From Methyloprofundus sedimenti (GTDB taxonomy: Bacteria; Pseudomonadota; Gammaproteobacteria; Methylococcales; Methylomonadaceae), in NCBI RefSeq assembly GCF_002072955.1, contig NZ_LPUF01000001.1, positions 2,068,896 to 2,132,895 on the forward strand: DNA of 64,000 bases, in the 5' to 3' direction. The notes beneath the pieces were generated by a model. That model was not told where the DNA came from. It worked only from the letters and a program-made list of their open reading frames with translations, and made no database searches. The translations under genes were made by a program, and so were the position numbers. The first letter of the stretch is position 1. Every line of letters starts with the position of its first letter. This document shows positions 1-9,548 of the stretch, piece after piece.

Positions 1-2115
1 TTAGAAAGTAGCCCTGTTTACGAAGGGATTAAGACCGAGCAGAACTTACAGCAGCACCCGATTGTTTAAGTTAGAAAGTAGCCCTGTTTACGAAGGGATT
101 AAGACGGTGCTGTGAATGTAATAGAACAAGGAGGGCCGGTTAGAAAGTAGCCCTGTTTACGAAGGGATTAAGACCTATGAAATTTGTTTCCGTTTCTAGT
201 CTCTGTATGTTAGAAAGTAGCCCTGTTTACGAAGGGATTAAGACATATATATTGTAGGAGGCATGAAAGATCTATTTAGTTAGAAAGTAGCCCTGTTTAC
301 GAAGGGATTAAGACTTATGGCGTTGTGTTGTGCGGCTGTAATATTCTTGTTAGAAAGTAGCCCTGTTTACGAAGGGATTAAGACTGGTAGAATCTGTAAC
401 TCCTACACAGTCTATAAGTTAGAAAGTAGCCCTGTTTACGAAGGGATTAAGACGCCACGATATTTTTAGTTATTTTAGTCATGATAGTTAGAAAGTAGCC
501 CTGTTTACGAAGGGATTAAGACTTTATTTACGCTGAGTGATGCGATAGTTTATGTCAGTTAGAAAGTAGCCCTGTTTACGAAGGGATTAAGACGGAGAAG
601 GGAATCCCACCGAAGTGGTAATGGTGTTAGAAAGTAGCCCTGTTTACGAAGGGATTAAGACATTAATTTATAGCGATCCTGGCCGTAACTTATGTTAGAA
701 AGTAGCCCTGTTTACGAAGGGATTAAGACCAAATTTGTAGGTGAACAAATAGCAAAGTCAGTCGTTAGAAAGTAGCCCTGTTTACGAAGGGATTAAGACA
801 CAAACAATAGGTTCAATTTTATGGCTATTATTTGTTAGAAAGTAGCCCTGTTTACGAAGGGATTAAGACATCAGAGATATTGCCGCTATAATGAGTCGTT
901 TCTGTTAGAAAGTAGCCCTGTTTACGAAGGGATTAAGACATCGAGACCTGGACATTGGCAGCAACCCAACTATGTTAGAAAGTAGCCCTGTTTACGAAGG
1001 GATTAAGACAACTAAATATAGTTAAGCCTAAGAGAACGGTTAAGTTAGAAAGTAGCCCTGTTTACGAAGGGATTAAGACGTATGTGGCGCGTTGGTCTGT
1101 GCTGAATAGTACTGTTAGAAAGTAGCCCTGTTTACGAAGGGATTAAGACATAACCATATAGCCATTAGGAACGATAGCTTCTGTTAGAAAGTAGCCCTGT
1201 TTACGAAGGGATTAAGACAAACAGTCCGGAGTTTCTGTTGTTGCTGCTAAGTTAGAAAGTAGCCCTGTTTACGAAGGGATTAAGACTGCTGCTTCTGTTT
1301 GTTCTGTCATTTTCTTGCCGTTAGAAAGTAGCCCTGTTTACGAAGGGATTAAGACGAAAGCGCTTTTTCGCTTGCTCTTGTGAATTCGTTAGAAAGTAGC
1401 CCTGTTTACGAAGGGATTAAGACTGTTTTTGCAGACTTCTTAGGTGACTCATATGCGTTAGAAAGTAGCCCTGTTTACGAAGGGATTAAGACATCAAGGG
1501 TGGAGGGCCTGATTGCGTTACCTTAGTTAGAAAGTAGCCCTGTTTACGAAGGGATTAAGACAAAAAAAAGCGCATCAATCTGCTAGAACAACAAAGTTAG
1601 AAAGTAGCCCTGTTTACGAAGGGATTAAGACCGCATCAAGCTCTGTTTTTAGCTCGGCATTTTGTTAGAAAGTAGCCCTGTTTACGAAGGGATTAAGACG
1701 ACCAAACTAAATAGAAAGGTAATCTATTTAAAGTTAGAAAGTAGCCCTGTTTACGAAGGGATTAAGACAAAAAAGGAATGATGAATGAGTTATTGACCAA
1801 AGGTTAGAAAGTAGCCCTGTTTACGAAGGGATTAAGACCATTAAAAAATCTGACAGCGCACATGCCATAGCCGTTAGAAAGTAGCCCTGTTTACGAAGGG
1901 ATTAAGACGAGTATGTTTCTTCGTATTGCTGCTCTTTTGGCGTTAGAAAGTAGCCCTGTTTACGAAGGGATTAAGACGAGTATGTTTCTTCGTATTGCTG
2001 CTCTTTTGGCGTTAGAAAGTAGCCCTGTTTACGAAGGGATTAAGACGAGTATGTTTCTTCGTATTGCTGCTCTTTTGGCGTTAGAAAGTAGCCCTGTTTA
2101 CGAAGGGATTAAGAC
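1..2115 (+). CRISPR. CRISPR array, 31 repeats, truncated at the left window edge
   Basis: A 36-base repeat (starts GTTAGAAAGTAG, ends GGGATTAAGAC) recurs 31 times with a period of about 69-70 bases and spacers of about 32-35 bases. The first repeat lacks its first base at the window edge and the last repeat is 2080-2115. The repeats read are identical. A short internal CCCT/AGGG pairing is visible. The ATTAAGAC 3' end resembles the 8-base 5' handle of crRNAs, so transcription is inferred to run left to right, with the leader outside the window and this end being the oldest. The last three spacers (1909-1941, 1978-2010, 2047-2079) are identical. No cas gene is in the window. The repeat end is reminiscent of type III arrays, but the type cannot be assigned from the repeat alone. 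Confidence 0.98.
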
Positions 2116-2431
2116 TTATATCTATCGTAAGCTGTTGCGTAGCTACCCAATATAGACTGATGGCCGTGCTCTATAAAGATGGGCACGAAAAAGACCTTTG
2201 CCCATCCTACAAGTTGCTCATATTATTTCGTGCATGTTCCTTAGTGGAGCTCATTGCAACAGTTGAAAGAATGAAAAAGACATCACATTTTGCCTATTTC
2301 AGTGCAGACTTGAGTCTTTGTATATTTAGTTTTTTAGGCTGGGCGAAAAGCATTGCAATTGTAATTAAACTAGCATTAGAATTCCCATACTTTGACTACA
2401 TGGGTGAAATAGAGCGCTATCAATAACTGGA
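2116..2431. other. CRISPR trailer and non-coding flank
   Basis: This stretch follows the last CRISPR repeat. It holds an 8-bp hairpin (GATGGGCA at 2178-2185 with TGCCCATC at 2199-2206) and no convincing gene. An 88-codon open frame inside it has no recognisable family, and its left part overlaps the hairpin. It is most likely array trailer plus decayed DNA. Confidence 0.4.
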
Positions 2432-2893
2432 ATGAAAACAGATGGTTACTACGATGCACATTTGGACACTTAACGAGCTGACTCGCCCCGTATCTATCCT
2501 GACTTGAAGACGCTGTCAAGGGGGCGATGAGGTCATTCGAAAACATTGCCGCATGCACAATTCTGGGTATTGACTTGTCCGAAGGAGGAAACGCTGTTTA
2601 CGCACTAAAGCGCCTGATTGGCAACGTGCGTAGTGTGTCAAATTTAACTGTCTCGGTTTTTTCTAAGCGATTTTCCTGCGAATGATTTCAACCCTCTGTT
2701 TGCCAACTTGTTTCCGGGCGGAGACGCTGCTTTTGGAGGAGACTGTGTCTTTTCAGGCACAATTGCGGGTTCCGCATTCAATCGTTATGTCCCCGCAGAA
2801 AGCCTTAATATCGCAACGACGCTCAATGCGGTCGGATATCTCGAAATCAAGCCATCCAACAACAAGACTTGTTCACCGAACAAAGCTCAATAA
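2432..2893 (+). pseudogene. Decayed SABATH-like carboxyl methyltransferase fragment
   Basis: A protein resembling the SAM-dependent carboxyl methyltransferase family (Methyltransf_7/SABATH) can be read only by crossing lesions. It starts MKTDGYYDAHLDT and meets an in-frame TAA at 2471. It then needs one frame change in the G run near 2519 to reach a motif-I-like segment (ILGIDLSEGGNAVYALKRL), and a second in the T run near 2660 to reach SDFPANDFNPLFANLFPGG and GSAFNRYVPAESLNI. These match the family's 'DFGCSxGxN', 'NDFNxLF' and 'GSFYxRLFPxxSL' landmarks. It ends after about 150 residues where the family has about 350, so the C-terminal part is also lost. Family assignment is by motif recall. 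Confidence 0.6.
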
Positions 2894-3204
2894 ACTGGCT
2901 TAAACCAAGCTATATAAAACTGATGACTTGATTGTCATCTATTTTAAGGGTGTCAGATTAAGTGTAAGCCAGTATAAATTATTGCAAACTGCAATTTGCA
3001 TCATTCATTTTAATGCAATTACTGTAATTAAACTTATTGAGCTAAATGTGTCGTGTCTAATACTAAAATAATTAGAATAATGGTTTTTCATTTATAATAG
3101 GCAGAGATGACATATAAGTGAGTGATTGAAGTATACCAAAGGGTGTGCTAATTGTGTGAAAGACAGCTTATATCCTTGGTGTAAGCCACGTAAATCAATA
3201 AGAT
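2894..3204. other. Non-coding region upstream of sbcC
   Basis: AT-rich DNA of about 310 bases between the methyltransferase remnant and sbcC. No open frame of note, RNA gene or strong hairpin was seen. It presumably holds the sbcC promoter, but no clear -35/-10 pair stands out. Confidence 0.4.
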
Positions 3205-6200
3205 ATGAAAATACTGAACGTTTATTTTAATAATATCAATTCACTGGCAGGTGAAAACCGAATTGATTTTGATAAGGCGCCCTTTGTGGATGCGGGTGTC
3301 TTTGCGATTACTGGACCAAATGGTTCCGGGAAAACCAGTATTTTAGATGCCATTAGCCTGGCTTTATATGGCGAGACATTTCGGTTTAATAAGCCTGCGG
3401 AAAATGTCATGACTAAAAATACAGCTGTGTGCTTTGCACAAGTCGAATTTATAGTGAATGGTGAAAAATATCGTTCCAGCTGGCAGGTTAAGCGAGAGGA
3501 TGCTTCCCCTGAAGGTAAGATCATGGCAGCACAAATGCAATTGATGCATGTGAATGGTGAAGATCAGATTATAGAACGCGAGGCGTATAAGGTGCTAGCA
3601 CTTAATACTGAGATAACCGGGATGGATTTTCGCAGGTTCACTCGCTCAATTATGTTGGCGCAGGGCGATTTTGCGGCATTTTTAAATGCGCTGGATGCTG
3701 AACGTCTGGATATTCTGGAACGTATAATCAGTAATGATATTTATACTGATTATAAACAACAGATTCACGTATTAACTAAACAGGCAGAACAGCAATTAGC
3801 CAGTTTGCAAGTACGCCTGGATGAAATTGATTTGATGACAGATATTCAGCGTGAGACAGCTGAGCTGGATTTAGCGGATCAGAAATTAACTTTTGCAGAA
3901 TTAAAGCAAGAAAACACTAGCTTATTGCAGTTACAGGCTGGTTTGCAGGATTTACAGAAATTAGAGCAGAATATTAGCCAGTTAGAGCGAACTCAAACTG
4001 AAGAGCAGAAAAAATTAGTTCAAGCGCAGGCCGATTTGGTCAAGATTGCTAACGCGACAGATGTATTGGCATTCAAGCCTGGTCTGGATAGTGTCGCTGA
4101 CAAAAGGGTATTGATAGGTCAAATACATCAGCAACAAGCGACTTATCAAAAGGATTTACAGAAAATTCAAGATAAATTAGCTGTTGATGGAGTTGATGAC
4201 AGTACATTAGCTTCTTTGACCAGGCAGGATGCTACGCTTGTTCAGCAAAAGCTATCAGATTTAAGAGCTAAAACTGCTCAACTCAAGTTAGACAGGCAAT
4301 CAGAAGCAGCGCTGTTAAATGCGATAGAGGCTCAATTGCCGGATAAGCAGCAGACCTTATCGGAGGTTGATAGCTGGCTGTCTGACAGAAAAAAAGATCA
4401 TATTCTTATTGAGAATATGCCTGAATTAGGGCGTTTAAAAAATTTACGCAATCTTAGTGTTGATATACAAAAGCAACTTAAAACATTTAATAAATTACAT
4501 AAAAGTAGCTCTTACGCTTCAACTAAAAACCTCAAGCGGTTATCTGTAACAGAGAAAGAAATTGCCAGTGGTAAAAAATCTTTAGAGCAATTAGGTCATG
4601 AGCTGGAGTATATAGCTGATGGACATAGTTTTGAAGAATTCATTGCCTTGCATCAAGAGCAGAAGGAGCGTGTAGCCAATTTTGTTGAATTATTCAATTT
4701 AGCAAAAGTACATCGGAGTTTTGTTAAAAAAGGTTTTTCTAAACGCTATGAGCATTTTGATAGGGCGCAGTTAGATAAGCAGTTAGATGCTAAAAATAAT
4801 CAAATTGAATCAGCACAAAATATTCAGCAGATATTAGAAAAAGCGGTCTATCGCGAGCGACTAACTATTAAGTTAGCGGAAGATAGAACAAGGCTGGAAT
4901 ATGATACACCCTGTCCATTGTGCGGCTCTCTTGATCATCCGTATACCAGAAAATCACCTGCAATATATGATTCGCAAAAGGCTTTAAATGATCAATCTGC
5001 AACAGTAAAATCACTGCAAAATGAAGCGAGACGAATTGCACAACAGCTTGCTGCCTATATGGCTGTCAAAGACAAGAATACCGAGCATGCCGAGCGGATT
5101 AACCGGGTTAAAACAGAATGGTTGACCTTGTGTACGCGGCTAAATGCGGTGAGCGATGATTTTGATATAACGAGCTTTCGAGCTATGAATAGTCGTATAA
5201 AAAATGAAAAGCAGGATCTAAAAGAAATTGCAGCTGTGATTAAACGCTTTCAGGCAAAAAAGAAAGAAATTGCAAAAATGGATGTCTGGGTAATTAAAAA
5301 ACAGGTTCAGCTGGAAAGAATACAGGCTAAACAGAAAGTACTCGATGAAAGTGGTCAGGGACGACCTCAGGAGATTGTTAATCTGGAAGCTGAATTAGCA
5401 AAATGTATGCAGGAAGAAAGTACTCTTACAAAACTGATTAGCACCCTTTTAGCTGAATTGGGTGAAAAGTTACCAGGTGTCGGCAAAGAGGATGGTTTGT
5501 ATGATTTGCTTAGTAAGCGTAGGCAGGATTATCAAAGTTACAGTTTTCGCCAGAAATCCCTGTCGGATGAAGTTGCGCAAATAATGGCAAAAATCACTGC
5601 GAGTAATGAATTACTGCATGATCTGGATCAGCAGTTTCAGGCATTATTAGCCCAGATTCGTGAGCAAGAAATTGCACAGCTGTATTTTGCTAAATTAGAT
5701 TTACAATCTCAGTTGGCGGGACAAGAAAAATCAATTGCACAATTAGAGCTAGAGTTAAATCAGAGGCTTTCAGCTTTAAATGTGCAGTTACAACAATCAA
5801 ATTTTCAATCTTTGGATGAAGTTCAGGAATTGATTGATTTATGTGTGCGTAAGGATGAAATACAGTCCCTATTGCTAAGTTTGCAGGAAAGTATCGTGCA
5901 ATATCCTGCTCAAATTGAGGCATTGCATAGACAGTTAAATGCCGAACGCGAAAATATAGCGACTGAGGAGACGCTGGAAAGTGTTGTGATAAAACTTAGG
6001 GATAAGAAAGTACAAATGGAAATCGCCCAGCAAGAAGTCAACACATTGGAGACCAGTCTGCAAAAACAACAGCAATTACAGCAGGAAAATGCACAACTGA
6101 TCAAACATATTGAGCAGCAGGAAATTTCTGTACAGCAAATGCAGGAGCAGCAACAGAAAATTGATGCTGAGCCAGAGAATATTTTCAGGCGTCGAGTGCA

Positions 6201-6642
6201 GACAGCTGTTGCAGAAAAGTTATTGGTCTTGACCAATAGTTTTCTGGATAAAATAAACGGCCGATATCATGTCTCTAGTGTGCCTAGTGAACTTGGGCTG
6301 GCAATAGAAATTATTGATAATAAACAGCAAAAAAGCAAGCGTGCCGTAAAATCTCTATCAGGAGGCGAGGCTTTTGTCGTCAGTCTGGCGATGGCCTTAG
6401 GTTTGTCAGAGATAGCCAACAATGGCAGGGCTATTGATTCGTTATTTATTGATGAGGGTTTTGGAAACCTGGATGCAGAGACGCTTTATACAGTAGTAAC
6501 AACACTGGAATCTTTAAAGGCGCATGGGAAAACGGTTGGTATTATTTCTCACGTTCAAGGCGTAAAGGAACGCATTAAAGCGCAGATTGAATTAATTAAG
6601 GAACCTAATGGTATGAGTCGTGTTATTGCACAAGAGTATTAG
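3205..6642 (+). CDS. sbcC: Exonuclease SbcCD, SbcC (Rad50-like) ATPase subunit
   Basis: SMC/Rad50-type ATPase of 1145 residues that, with the nuclease SbcD, cleaves hairpins and protein-blocked DNA ends. Walker A GPNGSGKT lies at residues 37-44, followed by a Q-loop region (SIMLAQGDFAAFL). Long coiled coils flank a zinc hook (CPLC, C570 and C573). The ABC signature LSGGEAF is near 1051-1057 and Walker B with SLFIDEGFGNLD places D1083/E1084. Length is a little above the E. coli protein. The start ATG follows an AT-rich leader. Oddly, no sbcD lies beside it; in most bacteria sbcD directly precedes sbcC, whereas here the upstream neighbours are a pseudogene and a CRISPR array. Confidence 0.95.
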   Translation: MKILNVYFNNINSLAGENRIDFDKAPFVDAGVFAITGPNGSGKTSILDAISLALYGETFRFNKPAENVMTKNTAVCFAQVEFIVNGEKYRSSWQVKREDASPEGKIMAAQMQLMHVNGEDQIIEREAYKVLALNTEITGMDFRRFTRSIMLAQGDFAAFLNALDAERLDILERIISNDIYTDYKQQIHVLTKQAEQQLASLQVRLDEIDLMTDIQRETAELDLADQKLTFAELKQENTSLLQLQAGLQDLQKLEQNISQLERTQTEEQKKLVQAQADLVKIANATDVLAFKPGLDSVADKRVLIGQIHQQQATYQKDLQKIQDKLAVDGVDDSTLASLTRQDATLVQQKLSDLRAKTAQLKLDRQSEAALLNAIEAQLPDKQQTLSEVDSWLSDRKKDHILIENMPELGRLKNLRNLSVDIQKQLKTFNKLHKSSSYASTKNLKRLSVTEKEIASGKKSLEQLGHELEYIADGHSFEEFIALHQEQKERVANFVELFNLAKVHRSFVKKGFSKRYEHFDRAQLDKQLDAKNNQIESAQNIQQILEKAVYRERLTIKLAEDRTRLEYDTPCPLCGSLDHPYTRKSPAIYDSQKALNDQSATVKSLQNEARRIAQQLAAYMAVKDKNTEHAERINRVKTEWLTLCTRLNAVSDDFDITSFRAMNSRIKNEKQDLKEIAAVIKRFQAKKKEIAKMDVWVIKKQVQLERIQAKQKVLDESGQGRPQEIVNLEAELAKCMQEESTLTKLISTLLAELGEKLPGVGKEDGLYDLLSKRRQDYQSYSFRQKSLSDEVAQIMAKITASNELLHDLDQQFQALLAQIREQEIAQLYFAKLDLQSQLAGQEKSIAQLELELNQRLSALNVQLQQSNFQSLDEVQELIDLCVRKDEIQSLLLSLQESIVQYPAQIEALHRQLNAERENIATEETLESVVIKLRDKKVQMEIAQQEVNTLETSLQKQQQLQQENAQLIKHIEQQEISVQQMQEQQQKIDAEPENIFRRRVQTAVAEKLLVLTNSFLDKINGRYHVSSVPSELGLAIEIIDNKQQKSKRAVKSLSGGEAFVVSLAMALGLSEIANNGRAIDSLFIDEGFGNLDAETLYTVVTTLESLKAHGKTVGIISHVQGVKERIKAQIELIKEPNGMSRVIAQEY

Positions 6643-6721
6643 GTGATGGCTCTTTTTTGTCTTCAAACCCTTTTCGGAGGGTATATTGGGGATAATAAAG
6701 GCCCGTATGAAATATCAGGTT

Positions 6722-6742
6722 TCTCCTTCCAGAGGAAGGAGA
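6722..6742. other. Perfect 9-bp hairpin between convergent genes
   Basis: TCTCCTTCC and GGAAGGAGA pair perfectly around a 3-base loop, between sbcC and the convergent gene to its right. No T-tract follows on either strand, so it is not a clear intrinsic terminator. It may block read-through or protect 3' ends. Confidence 0.45.
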
Positions 6743-6796
6743 TTGTGCTTAAGTTAGAGTGTTTAGTATGATACTTGCCTATTGGCTCTGCTTGTT

Positions 6797-7306
6797 TTAA
6801 AAATCCAATACGAACATATCGTCATAGGCAGTATATACGTCTAAATAATGATTCCAGGGATAAACCGGTTGAGTAATGGATTTAGTCGCCAAGGGAAAAG
6901 TGAGTAGATCAAGTACGCCGACTGAGATACGTCCAACTGTATTTAGTATGCCTAGCCCAGTACCGCCGGTGAGACCATATAACAGATTGGTTCGGTTGGA
7001 CACTATGATGATATTTTTGGGGATCTCTATTACTCCCGCTGAAATATTAGCTAAAGCCCTTAGAGTTTTGTTTCCTATTTTAGAGCCATAAGTATCCTTA
7101 GCTTTTTTTTGTGAACCAGTTTCTGTTTCAGTTGTATTTTTTTGCGAATCAGTTTCAGCTTTTGTTGTACTTTTTTGCGAATCAGTTTCAGCTCCAGTTG
7201 TATTTTCTTGCGAACCAGTTTCAACTTCAGTTGCGTTGCTTATGCAAGAAAAAGATAGCAAAATGCTGGCTAATAGAGCTAAGACGATTGTTTTATTAAA
7301 TTTCAT
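6797..7306 (-). CDS. Exosortase system-associated protein, TIGR04073 family
   Basis: Secreted protein of 169 residues. It has an N-terminal signal peptide (hydrophobic run ending ...SCISNA) and then a Thr/Gln/Ser-rich segment of four 11-residue tandem repeats (ETGSQEN.., ETDSQKS.., ETDSQKN.., ETGSQKK..). The conserved core follows (YGSKIGNKTLRALANI, EIPKNII, NLLYGLTGG, GVLDLLTFPLATK). This core matches the TIGR04073 family found in exosortase/PEP-CTERM-bearing proteobacteria; its biochemical role is unknown. ATG at 7306 is preferred over the TTG one codon upstream because AAGG sits about seven bases before it. No exosortase gene is in the window. Confidence 0.75.
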   Translation of the reverse strand: MKFNKTIVLALLASILLSFSCISNATEVETGSQENTTGAETDSQKSTTKAETDSQKNTTETETGSQKKAKDTYGSKIGNKTLRALANISAGVIEIPKNIIIVSNRTNLLYGLTGGTGLGILNTVGRISVGVLDLLTFPLATKSITQPVYPWNHYLDVYTAYDDMFVLDF

Positions 7307-7585
7307 CAAGGGACCTTAATATGTATTGGTTATTTAATTTTTAGTATAGCAGAACTTTTGAGGAACAAAATCGCAGTAGAATAAAATAGGTTCGGCGTTT
7401 TTTGAGGCAAAACTCTGAAATCAAATATAGAGAGCAAGAATAGTTTTTTCATCAGCTCTCGTTAAGGCAAATAAGCAGTTTTAATCGTATTTTTCTGCTA
7501 TCGTTTTAGCCTAAAAAATAAGTATTTTATCAATAGAAAGAAAATATGCTAATGTACCAGAGATACGTTTTAGCCAGGGATTTTT

Positions 7586-8488
7586 ATGTCTGAATATTAC
7601 GACCCCAGAACCTACCCGGCTCAATGGAATTATCTAGAACCGGGTACCGTGGTTGATGACTATATTATCGAGCGTGAGATTGCGCATGGTGGGTTTAGTT
7701 CAGTTTACTTAGCCAGACATCGTATAACCCAGGTGCAGGTAGCGATCAAGGAATATTTACCACGTAAACTGGCGCATCGAACCTGGAACAATAATATTGT
7801 CGCAAATAGTGATGAAGCACAAAGATTATTTGTACACGGGCGAAGCCTATTTATTGAAGAAGCAAAGGTGCTGGCAACACTGAAACATCCTAACATTATA
7901 GAGGTGGTTAATTTCTTTCATGCCAATTCGACTGTTTATCTGGTGATGATGTATGCTTATGGTATTACTCTGGATAAGTTATTACTAACGCAAAAAGTCA
8001 ATATTAATAACCAGTGGTTAATACAAATTTTTAGTAGATTGCTGGAAGGTTTGCATCTGATTCATGAACATAATATGCTGCATTTAGATATCAAGCCTGC
8101 TAATTTATTGATCCGTCCTGGTAATGATCTATTGTTGCTCGATTTCGGTGCCATTCAGTCTTTTCCACTGAGTACAAATAAGCAGAAAGCACAGGTTTTA
8201 AGTAAAGGATTTTCGCCTATAGAGCAATATTCTGCGACAGGTGTTTTGGGTGCATATTCTGATATCTATGCTGTGGGCATTAGCATGCGTACCTGCCTGG
8301 ATTGTAATGTGCCGCCGCAAGCGCCGGATCGAGAAGCTCATGATGATTTTCCTTTAGCGCAAACTGCCCATGCTGGGAAGTTTGATAACAGGCTGCTAAT
8401 GATTATAGATTGGGCTATGGAAGTGGCACCGGATAAGCGACCTCAATCGGTGCAGGAATTGCAGGATGCTTTGAAAAATTTACTCTAA
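7586..8488 (+). CDS. Eukaryotic-like Ser/Thr protein kinase
   Basis: Kinase of 300 residues with a complete catalytic core. It has a glycine-rich loop (AHGGFSSV, 33-40), the VAIK lysine (K55), a catalytic loop HLDIKPAN (166-173, Leu in place of the usual Arg of HRD, D168) and DFG (186-188). There is no transmembrane segment or sensor domain after the kinase, so it looks soluble and single-domain. The HRD Arg loss suggests it may not need activation-loop phosphorylation. The start follows AGGGA at good spacing. No phosphatase or FHA gene is adjacent, so the substrate is unknown. Confidence 0.9.
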   Translation: MSEYYDPRTYPAQWNYLEPGTVVDDYIIEREIAHGGFSSVYLARHRITQVQVAIKEYLPRKLAHRTWNNNIVANSDEAQRLFVHGRSLFIEEAKVLATLKHPNIIEVVNFFHANSTVYLVMMYAYGITLDKLLLTQKVNINNQWLIQIFSRLLEGLHLIHEHNMLHLDIKPANLLIRPGNDLLLLDFGAIQSFPLSTNKQKAQVLSKGFSPIEQYSATGVLGAYSDIYAVGISMRTCLDCNVPPQAPDREAHDDFPLAQTAHAGKFDNRLLMIIDWAMEVAPDKRPQSVQELQDALKNLL

Positions 8489-8611
8489 GCAATAGGATGA
8501 ACGCATTTTGGAGTCTGGTTTCAGAGTCAATAACAATTCGATTCTGTTGATCCTGAGTGCTCATTTGTTATAAAAATGTTAATATAGTCGTTTTTTCTAA
8601 AGCAGAATTGA

Positions 8612-9541
8612 ATGCAGCTAATTCGTGGTGTACAAAAGCTACAGTCCATTGCTTCTGGATGTGTGCTTACAATCGGCAACTTCGACGGTGTACATAAAGG
8701 CCATAGTGTTGTTATCAACAAGTTAGCTGAAAAAGGGCAATTGTTAGGTTTGCCAGTGGTCGTTATGGTATTTGAGCCACAACCACTGGAATTTTTTCTT
8801 AAAGATAACGCGCCATCACGATTAACGCGATTAAGAGAAAAAATAATTCATTTCAAGGATTTGCCCGTAGATAATTTACTAATTGTCAATTTTAATCAAC
8901 GTTTTGCAGATTTAGACCCCGCGTATTTTATTCAGGAAATATTAGTGCAGCGTTTAAATGTTAAATACTTGGTCGTAGGCGATGATTTCCACTTTGGTAA
9001 AGCTCGGCGAGGTAATTTTGCGTTATTACAGGAGGCCGGGGACAAATATAATTTTAAGGTGATCGATACAGCGTCTTATTCAGTTAAGGGCAGTAGGGTC
9101 AGTAGTACTTTGATTAGAGACGCCCTTAATAATGGTGATTTAGCCAGTGCTGAGTCGATGTTAGGGCGTAATTATTCAGTATGTGGTCGAGTTGTTCATG
9201 GAGAAAAACTGGGACGAAAGATCGGTTTTCCTACGGCAAATATACAAATGCAACGAAAAAATACGCCAATACAAGGCGTATTTGCCGTGACTATGACAGG
9301 TATAGGCGAAAAGCCGGTATATGGCGTAGCAAATGTCGGCACTAAGCCAACGGTTAATGGCGGTGCAAAAGTGTTATTGGAAACACATTTGTTTGATTTT
9401 AACCAGGATATTTATGGAAAGTATGTAGAAGTGCATTTCAAATACAAAATAAGGAGTGAGATGCGCTTTCAATCAGTGGATGATTTAAAACGGCAGATTC
9501 AATTGGATACTGCACAAGCCAAGACTTTAATGCATATTTAG
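8612..9541 (+). CDS. ribF: Bifunctional riboflavin kinase/FAD synthetase
   Basis: Converts riboflavin to FMN and FMN to FAD. The N-terminal FAD synthetase domain carries the nucleotidyltransferase motif [12 protein letters not shown] (20-31). A second conserved block is [11 protein letters not shown]. The C-terminal riboflavin kinase domain begins at [20 protein letters not shown], with the conserved PTAN. The 309-residue length is normal. ileS starts 8 bases downstream, giving the common ribF-ileS-lspA arrangement, so co-transcription is likely. Confidence 0.97.
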   Translation: MQLIRGVQKLQSIASGCVLTIGNFDGVHKGHSVVINKLAEKGQLLGLPVVVMVFEPQPLEFFLKDNAPSRLTRLREKIIHFKDLPVDNLLIVNFNQRFADLDPAYFIQEILVQRLNVKYLVVGDDFHFGKARRGNFALLQEAGDKYNFKVIDTASYSVKGSRVSSTLIRDALNNGDLASAESMLGRNYSVCGRVVHGEKLGRKIGFPTANIQMQRKNTPIQGVFAVTMTGIGEKPVYGVANVGTKPTVNGGAKVLLETHLFDFNQDIYGKYVEVHFKYKIRSEMRFQSVDDLKRQIQLDTAQAKTLMHI

Positions 9542-9548
9542 CAAACTA

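Noticed and set aside
1219-1250. CRISPR spacer sharing ACAGTCCGGAG with the satellite attachment region
   Set aside because: Only 11 bases match and the rest of the spacer does not, so it is probably chance rather than self-targeting.
1913-2155. An 80-codon open frame of three near-identical 23-residue repeats
   Set aside because: It is the translation of CRISPR repeats and three identical spacers, not a protein gene.
2160-2426. An 88-codon open frame after the CRISPR array
   Set aside because: No recognisable family, and it lies across a hairpin and decayed DNA.
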